Shown here: one piece after another, positions 58,006 to 64,000 of the stretch | How the letters are laid out: every line of letters starts with the position of its first letter | Numbering within the stretch: the first letter of the stretch is position 1 | Position numbers and translations under genes: made by a program | Assembly (NCBI GenBank): GCA_021234155.1 | Contig: JAJEKV010000055.1 | Span: 186,001-250,000 of the forward strand | Length of the DNA: 64,000 bases | DNA from: Isoetes taiwanensis | Lineage: Eukaryota; Streptophyta; Lycopodiopsida; Isoetales; Isoetaceae | Reading direction: 5' to 3' | The notes under the pieces: model-generated | What the model saw: only the letters and a program-made list of their open reading frames with translations | The model's database searches: none | Told to the model about the DNA's origin: nothing

Positions 58006-58578
58006 GTCCATTGTGTCATCCTGCAGATAATCTAGTAAAACCTCTTTCTTATCGCTGTTAGACAAGCCTTTAGTGGTGCTATGAAATGAAGATAACAATT
58101 TTAATACCATCCGACGCCTAGTAGAGGCCGTTCTGGTGGATCCTCCCTCTGCTGATGCAATTTTTGCTAATTCTTCTTTAGCTTCCCTTTGTCTTTTCCT
58201 TTGGCGTCTTTTATGATCCCGTTCTTGTTGCAGGTTCTCTTTCTCTTACACCGTGCTCGGTTTGAGATTTTAGGCGATTTGCTTCCAAATTAAATGATTG
58301 AAGGTATGAACGGATTGATCCACAACGGATTAAGCGCCATAGCCGTGTGCTTGGGGAAAGCGGGTGGGTCGTGGGTTTAGAAATCGGTTGATTGGAGATT
58401 GGAATGGGACGGGTGGCATAGGAAATTGGAATGGGACGGGTGCGAGGGAATTGGGTTGTTGCAGTTCAAGAAATGATTGAATCCAGGCGGTACATGCACT
58501 AAGGCCAAACAAACATTTAAAATCGCACCACAAATTTGATATCTCCCACCACATTTTTAGGGGGCGGGGGGGCACCGG

Positions 58579-58605
58579 TGTTCCACTACAACATGCTTTC
58601 ACCCA
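58579..58605 (-). repeat. Right 27-bp TIR of the large element
   Basis: Perfect inverted copy of 46734-46760. Confidence 0.92.
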
Positions 58606-59165
58606 CTGCGCACCCATCTACCCATGAAAAAAGCAGGGTGATTGCTTCCATTCGCAGACAGTGCACACCACCTCCGCATTGAGGCGGGGAGATGGATTGG
58701 GGGGCAGCGTGAGGACAGAGTGCATCCGATCCGGTCCCCAGGCGCCATTGAGGATGAAAGTCACGCCCTCCGGGCCTGTCCGTCACGAGCATATCAGGGC
58801 TCGGTATGCTCGATTAGTTGTGCCCCATCAGGCCTCCCGCATGAGCTACCGAGCACGGCCTCTGTAGGCTTGTTGGGATCGTACCTCGAGGAGAGGTAAT
58901 GGATCACGGACTCGATTATGCCCCGTCCGGCATTAACCTCAATTTGCATGCTTGTGATTATGTATATAAGCGTCATGTAAAGACATCCTTATTGCTACTA
59001 AGGTTTTCCCCAAAAACCCTTGAGGCGGGGTTTTTAATCACGTTAGTAATGTCGCTCTTTGCTCTCTCTTTGTACCTGGGTCCCATAGGCCAGTTGGTCT
59101 CCGTGGACGATAAAATCATATTCTATTCTATTCTATTCTATTCTATTCTATTCTATTCTATTCTA
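58606..59165 (+). mobile_element. LINE copy B, right part and 3' end
   Basis: The C-terminal region reads HHLRIEAGRWIGGQREDRVH, then RSPGAIEDESHALRACPSR, the Cys/His-type end (xLRIExGRWxGxxREDRxCxxCxxGxxEDExHxLxxCP) found in many LINE polyproteins. The 3' end follows: a fold-back with GGTTTTCCCCAAAAACCC and GAGGCGGGGTTTTTAATC near 59001-59038, GGGTCCCATAGGCCAGTTGG, TCTCCGTGGACGATAAAATC and an (ATTCT)n tail (59120-59164). Confidence 0.88.
59120..59164 (+). repeat. (ATTCT)n LINE tail
   Basis: About nine perfect pentanucleotide units at the 3' end of LINE copy B. Confidence 0.93.
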
Positions 59166-59239
59166 AAAATAATGCTTATTTGGCGTGATTTTGGAATAGA
59201 CATAATCCCAAAATAATTGAATGATGGTTGAATGCCATG

Positions 59240-59600
59240 ATTGTGACATATGTCAAATATGCGCACCTTGTCGAAGCCTTCCAATTGTACAGATAAGGTT
59301 ATACATGCTTGCATCCTTTCTAGGGGCATGGAGCATGATATAATGATGGAAGGAACTCGATGCTTGCAGCATATGCATAGCATGAATTCCACAAGGAGGT
59401 TCTTAACTTATTTGGACAAATGCAACAGGTAAGGATTGTTCCAGACCAAAGCACCTTGAGTACCATACTTGATGCCTTTGCCATTCCAACTTGCCCCCAA
59501 TGAAGAGCGCCTATTGCATTCATACATTATTGGGAAAGGTTTTCATCTGGATATGGTTGTGGGGGACTGCACTGGTCAACATGTATGGAAAATGTAGGTA
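59240..59600 (+). pseudogene. PPR protein remnant
   Basis: The frames read KVIHACILSRGMEHDIMMEG, then IVPDQSTLSTILDAFAIP, then HSYIIGKGFHLDMVVG and, after a one-base shift, TALVNMYGKC. This is the standard order of plant PLS-type PPR units (P-D-xxT-xxxILxA ... HSYIIxxGFxxDxxVGTALVxMYGKC). About two to three units survive; there are stops and shifts. It starts about 75 bases after the LINE tail, so the LINE may have landed in or beside it. Confidence 0.75.
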
Positions 59601-59682
59601 TTATTTGCAGAACAGGTCTTATGTGCAGAACAGGTCTTATGTGCAGGAATAGATCTTATGTGCAGAACAAGTCTTATGTGCA
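59601..59682. repeat. 18-bp tandem repeat (GTGCAGAACAGGTCTTAT)
   Basis: Four to five units of CAGAACAGGTCTTATGTG with variants, directly after the PPR MYGKC word. Confidence 0.9.
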
Positions 59683-62600
59683 GGAACCGTGCTGCATTCT
59701 CCATCATTGGCTATTGTATCTGCACAACAAAAGGGGCTGCAGAAACCTTGAATCTCTTATGGCACTTATCATATTACCTATCTGCAGGAATATAATCACA
59801 AGTCTGCATTCTATTCGAGTTAAAATAGTCCCATTTGATAACAACATTTGCTTTCAAAGCCAAGTATCTTTTGGAAATTCAAGCACTTTGAAGGTTTATA
59901 CTAACTTGGATTTTGATAACTTGTTGCAGCAGCTATTGCAATAGCTGTGGTAGTTCATGCAATAGTACACTTGCTGTGATCTTCCAAGAATTGTTGGAGC
60001 ATTACCAGAGGAGTTTAATGAAATTGGCTGTAATTGGCATTATAAGCAGCCATCTTATTCGGATTTAATAAAATCTACATTGGGCATAACTGGAATTTTG
60101 ATGATCATACCCATGTTCATAGCATATACATATGCTCTTCTTCGCTTTAGCATGAAACAGGTGGTTACCATGGCCTTTAGCGAAATTAACAGGCTACAAT
60201 GCTTTCTGGTACCCGCACCGTTTATTTGCTGTATTTATATGCTTCTGCTCATCCATTCCTATTTCATATTCTTGACCTCCAAATGGCATGAATACAGTAG
60301 TGTTCGTTCTTTCTATCTATTTATCTCAATTATACACGCCATATATAACACACATTGTTTCAAACATGGATGTACCTAGATGTTACCCTTTTGCTTTACA
60401 TTGGAGAGTGCTTGTTGCGGACCCTTCGATCTAGTTATTACAACGTCAAAATAGTCAAGGACAGCTTTTCTAACTAACTTGCAATTCATTGTCTTTCTGT
60501 TTGTTCTGAAGCGTTAAGTCAAAACTTCAGGTTGCAATTTATGGTAGAAATCCTATGTCTTTGCACCTGATAAAACCTTCTGGTTTTAAATACAAAAGCG
60601 GAATGTACCTTTACTTGAACTGTGCAATTGTCTCACCATTACGATGATAAGCACTCTCGTTAAGTTTATAGTCAACATAAACATGTAATTTTCACTTTTT
60701 GAATATGATTATCTAGGCATCCATTCTCAATCACATCGACAGTAATTTCGGAGAAATACTATAGGACTACATGGTGAGATGATTGTTTGATTTTTAGGAT
60801 ACCAATAAAGAGAAACAGAGAAAGCTATTACTTGAAGATTGTAGTTGAAGACGTACTTTGAAGGTCTTGGATTTCTTGCCATTTTGTGAACTATGGATGG
60901 GCTATAATGCTTTATTACTAAGTGAGTTGGACAAGAAATTTCAAAGCGCTCTTGTCACTCTAGAATGTATTGGAGCATTGTGCACATTGTGCATGTTGGT
61001 ACTGATTGATACTCTCTCCTTGCAATGAGCAAGGTTGAAGCCTTGGCACGCCATTCATTTGAATTGACATGATAATATAAATGCCTCACAATCTACTTAA
61101 TACTTCTTTCTATAAATCTTGAAGGTAAAGTTTTGGTGAATGTATGGAGAATAGAAGTAGAAATGCTGATACTAAATTAGAGGTGAACAAATGGTGAATA
61201 TAGTTCAAGATTTACTATCAATTCTCCAAGTTTCACCTCTGGTTCTCCATGATTTTCAGAGAGAAACTTCTCCATATGGTAAAGGTGATTCATGGGTGAA
61301 TGCCGGGTGAATAAAAGGTAAATTATCCTTTTATTTCCCATTTAGAGAATCAAAATTTTTTTGTAGTGTCCTGAGTCTTCAAAGAGTCTATTGAGGTATC
61401 ACAGACAAATCTCAAATCTCAAATCTCAGGCAATTCCTTTAGTTTGGCAGCAACCCGACCTCATAACTCTTCAATTAGAAGGTACTTTCTTCTGTACGAG
61501 CAGCCCTTCTGGATTAAGTCACAGCAGCTAGCAGCTCGTCTTCACTTCACCTGACGGTTCCATCTTCAAACTAGACGGATTTTTCCACGTCTCAGGCTGA
61601 TGTTCTCCTTTCTACCAGATCCCGGTGTCACAATTTAGTTTTCTGTTGTTTGCATCTGCTAATTCAGTCCATTGTCTAATATTCCTTGTTCATATCAGTT
61701 GTCCGCCTAATACAAATGCAAAGACCCTTTGTCTGGTCTGTGCTGGACTTCACAGACTATATAATTCGGAACAGTGTCGAAGTTCTAAAAGCACATAGCC
61801 AGAATTTGATCCAGCTGTAGGTTCCGTAGCAGTGTTGAATGCTGCAGGTTCTGCAACAGTGTTGAATGTTTGACAAGCCTTGGTAGATCTGGCGAGTCAC
61901 TGATTGCAGCCATTGTATTTGTAGATATAAGTGAAGACAAATTGATGATCAAACTATGGTAATTGATTCCTTTTCATTGTTAAAAAAGAGCACTTGATTT
62001 TTTTGGTTTTTCGCATGGTATTCTTTAAACGTTTTGGTTCTTGTTTCATTCCGCTTTTCTATAGAGAAAACCTACTTATTTCCCTGTCAAAGATATTACC
62101 TGTTGTAGGCCCAATTCTGGGCCGCTTGTGCTTCAAATCAAATCCATTTTCATAACCGTATTTTAGCTTCCATAACTTTTTCTGGATCTCTATGATGTTT
62201 CTGATTGAAAAATGTCATGTAACCATCGAACCCTTTTACTTTAGGGTTCCAAAAATTCCGTTGCACCAAGTATGGATACCCCCATGGATCTTGCACCACC
62301 ATAGTCAAAGCTTGCAGAAATCTTGCACCAAAAAAAAAAAACAGAGATCATGCTGGCGCTTCTAAGATTCGCACATTGTCTTCACCAATTTTTCTAGGTT
62401 GCATTGCTGGGTCAGGCTGCAGAGCTTCACCGGCATTCATCAGTTTACCCAGTTAAATTTTTTGCTTAGATGCTCCACATCTCCATAGTTTTTTATGGAG
62501 AGCGTCTGCAACACCCTATTCGAACATGGCAAATTCTATGGGTCCTAAAATTCTTTACCTATGGCATGGACAAGACGGCCAAGTTGTCGATTTCCATGAA

Positions 62601-62764
62601 TCTACCATCTGGACGTGCATCCTATAGCTGGGATGGGAGGCATTCTAGGTGGACCTCTCACGCCAATGCTCTAAGCATTCTGTCTATTGGGGTTTTGATG
62701 AATTCATTCTTCATATATGTTTTTCACACTATTACTTACTTAGTCCAAAAAGATCTTTATAAAT
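59683..62764. other. Intergenic, no recognised gene
   Basis: 60030-60380 has an open plus frame with hydrophobic segments (GITGILMIIPMFIAYTYALL, FICCIYMLLLIHSYFIFL) that I do not recognise; it could be decayed PPR-downstream sequence. 61140-61340 carries several GGTGAAT and inverted TTCACC words. 62470-62766 is a 98-codon frame with no match that I know. The rest is AT-rich and featureless. Confidence 0.4.
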
Positions 62765-62885
62765 GAGTAAACTATTTTGGCAATTAGGTATGTACTTTGC
62801 CATGCCATTGGAAAAGGTGTATCAAATTTGAATGACTAAACTATTTTGGCAATTTGGTATGTACCCTGCCATGCCAGTGGCAAAG
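62765..62885. repeat. Tandem duplication, about 65-bp unit
   Basis: TAAACTATTTTGGCAATT(A/T)GGTATGTAC, then TGCCATGCCA-TGG occurs twice in succession with a few differences. Confidence 0.85.

Positions 62886-64000
<1,115 letters not shown>

Larger units (their letters stand above)
54498..58500 (-). pseudogene. Transposase-like large gene of the 11.9-kb element
   Basis: Minus-strand pieces in order. Pro-rich start (VPFQFPMPPVPFQSPINRFL, about 58450). SFNLEANRLKSQTE, then RRQRKRQREAKEELAK and LSNSDKKEVLLDYLQ (to 58014). After the MITE, MDSVFGEELKDLQAKSIVVS, ARGFGKLLGVHPRNLTKAKL (HTH-like) and TGVSPNAKDVKF (to about 57000). An intron (about 56998-56371) ends TCTTCCTTGCAG. Then LFRKFKTEHPSVMIKQRMFE, LIDGFNSMRTKHPKA, FVQITYRVDPRMYTIEKETH, SDGVASQFKANLIIL (about 55450-55495), HGKGEHDGKAAELKRWIRGL (about 55335-55380), CLDGKWDMCENELYVDEWDL, and an end SMSDEE with a stop at 54498. 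The acidic SDG and HGKGEHDG sites resemble RNase H-fold transposase motifs. Many frameshifts and stops show it is inactive. Confidence 0.72.
46734..58605. mobile_element. 11.9-kb TIR element of unnamed type inside LINE copy B
   Basis: The left end (46734-46760) starts TGGGTGAAAGCATGTTGTAG and the right end (58579-58605) is its perfect 27-bp inverted copy. Looser similarity continues inward (TGTGGTGGGA and AATTTGTRGTG at both ends). LINE sequence is interrupted exactly here and resumes after. The inside holds plus-strand coding exons on the left (47041-50062), minus-strand genes on the right (52680-52258, about 54130-53239, about 58500-54498), and TGTGGTG/CACCACA arrays. I could not find a clean target duplication. 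The length, TIR and gene content fit a large DNA transposon, but the TIR does not match the CACTA, Mutator, hAT or PIF ends that I know. Confidence 0.8.

Noticed and set aside
46734..58605. Assignment of the large element to CACTA (EnSpm), because CACTAC occurs in the TIR
   Set aside because: CACTA must be the outermost bases facing inward; here CACTACAACATG is internal and faces outward, and the coding capacity does not match TnpA/TnpD.

Overview
The window looks like a transposon-dense stretch of a large land-plant nuclear genome, most likely a seed-free plant such as a fern. That is an inference from PPR-type pseudogenes, a plant F-box/LRR pseudogene, Ty1/copia elements primed by initiator tRNA-Met, a GC-rich LINE family and an AT-rich background. 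I find no gene that is clearly intact and functional in the host. Almost every readable coding stretch is a mobile element or a decayed gene.

Layout. 1-3684: decayed plus-strand Ty1/copia element with its 3' LTR. 5811-6341: a possible small plant gene. 6775-9120: pseudogene of an F-box/LRR protein like Arabidopsis FBL15 (SLOMO), with exon-intron structure still visible. 10519-11640: minus-strand ORF1-only LINE derivative with a 322-bp MITE inside it. 12345-12510: an isolated LINE 3' end. 13595-15212: two strong palindromes, then a broken amino-methyltransferase-like gene whose DPPW motif is cut by a stop. 15841-16557: minus-strand endonuclease (EEP) remnant. 20-30 kb: small fold-back elements, PPR remnants, two odd repeat tracts and much sequence I cannot assign. 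30944-36527: a complete minus-strand Ty1/copia element with TSD, apparently identical LTRs, PBS and PPT, a nearly intact gag, an intact RT-RNase H reading frame and a badly damaged integrase. 38216-40360: a LINE copy. 42-43.6 kb: a minisatellite and a MITE.

45083-59165 is the main finding. A LINE copy is split by an 11.9-kb element (46734-58605). The element has a perfect 27-bp terminal inverted repeat, several decayed genes pointing inward from both ends, and many TGTGGTG/CACCACA repeat arrays. Its largest gene (minus strand, about 58500 to 54498) belongs to a protein family that I cannot place in a named transposase superfamily. It carries a SDGVASQFK ... HGKGEHDG motif pair and a C-terminal Cys cluster. 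That gene is itself interrupted by a 547-bp hAT-type MITE with an exact 8-bp target duplication, and removing the MITE and one duplication restores the local frame. The nesting order is therefore LINE, then the 11.9-kb element, then the MITE.

59240-59682 is a PPR remnant with an 18-bp repeat, followed by sequence without recognisable genes. The window ends inside a long (CT)n tract. All alignments and identities were made by eye, and family names come from memory of conserved motifs, not from searches.
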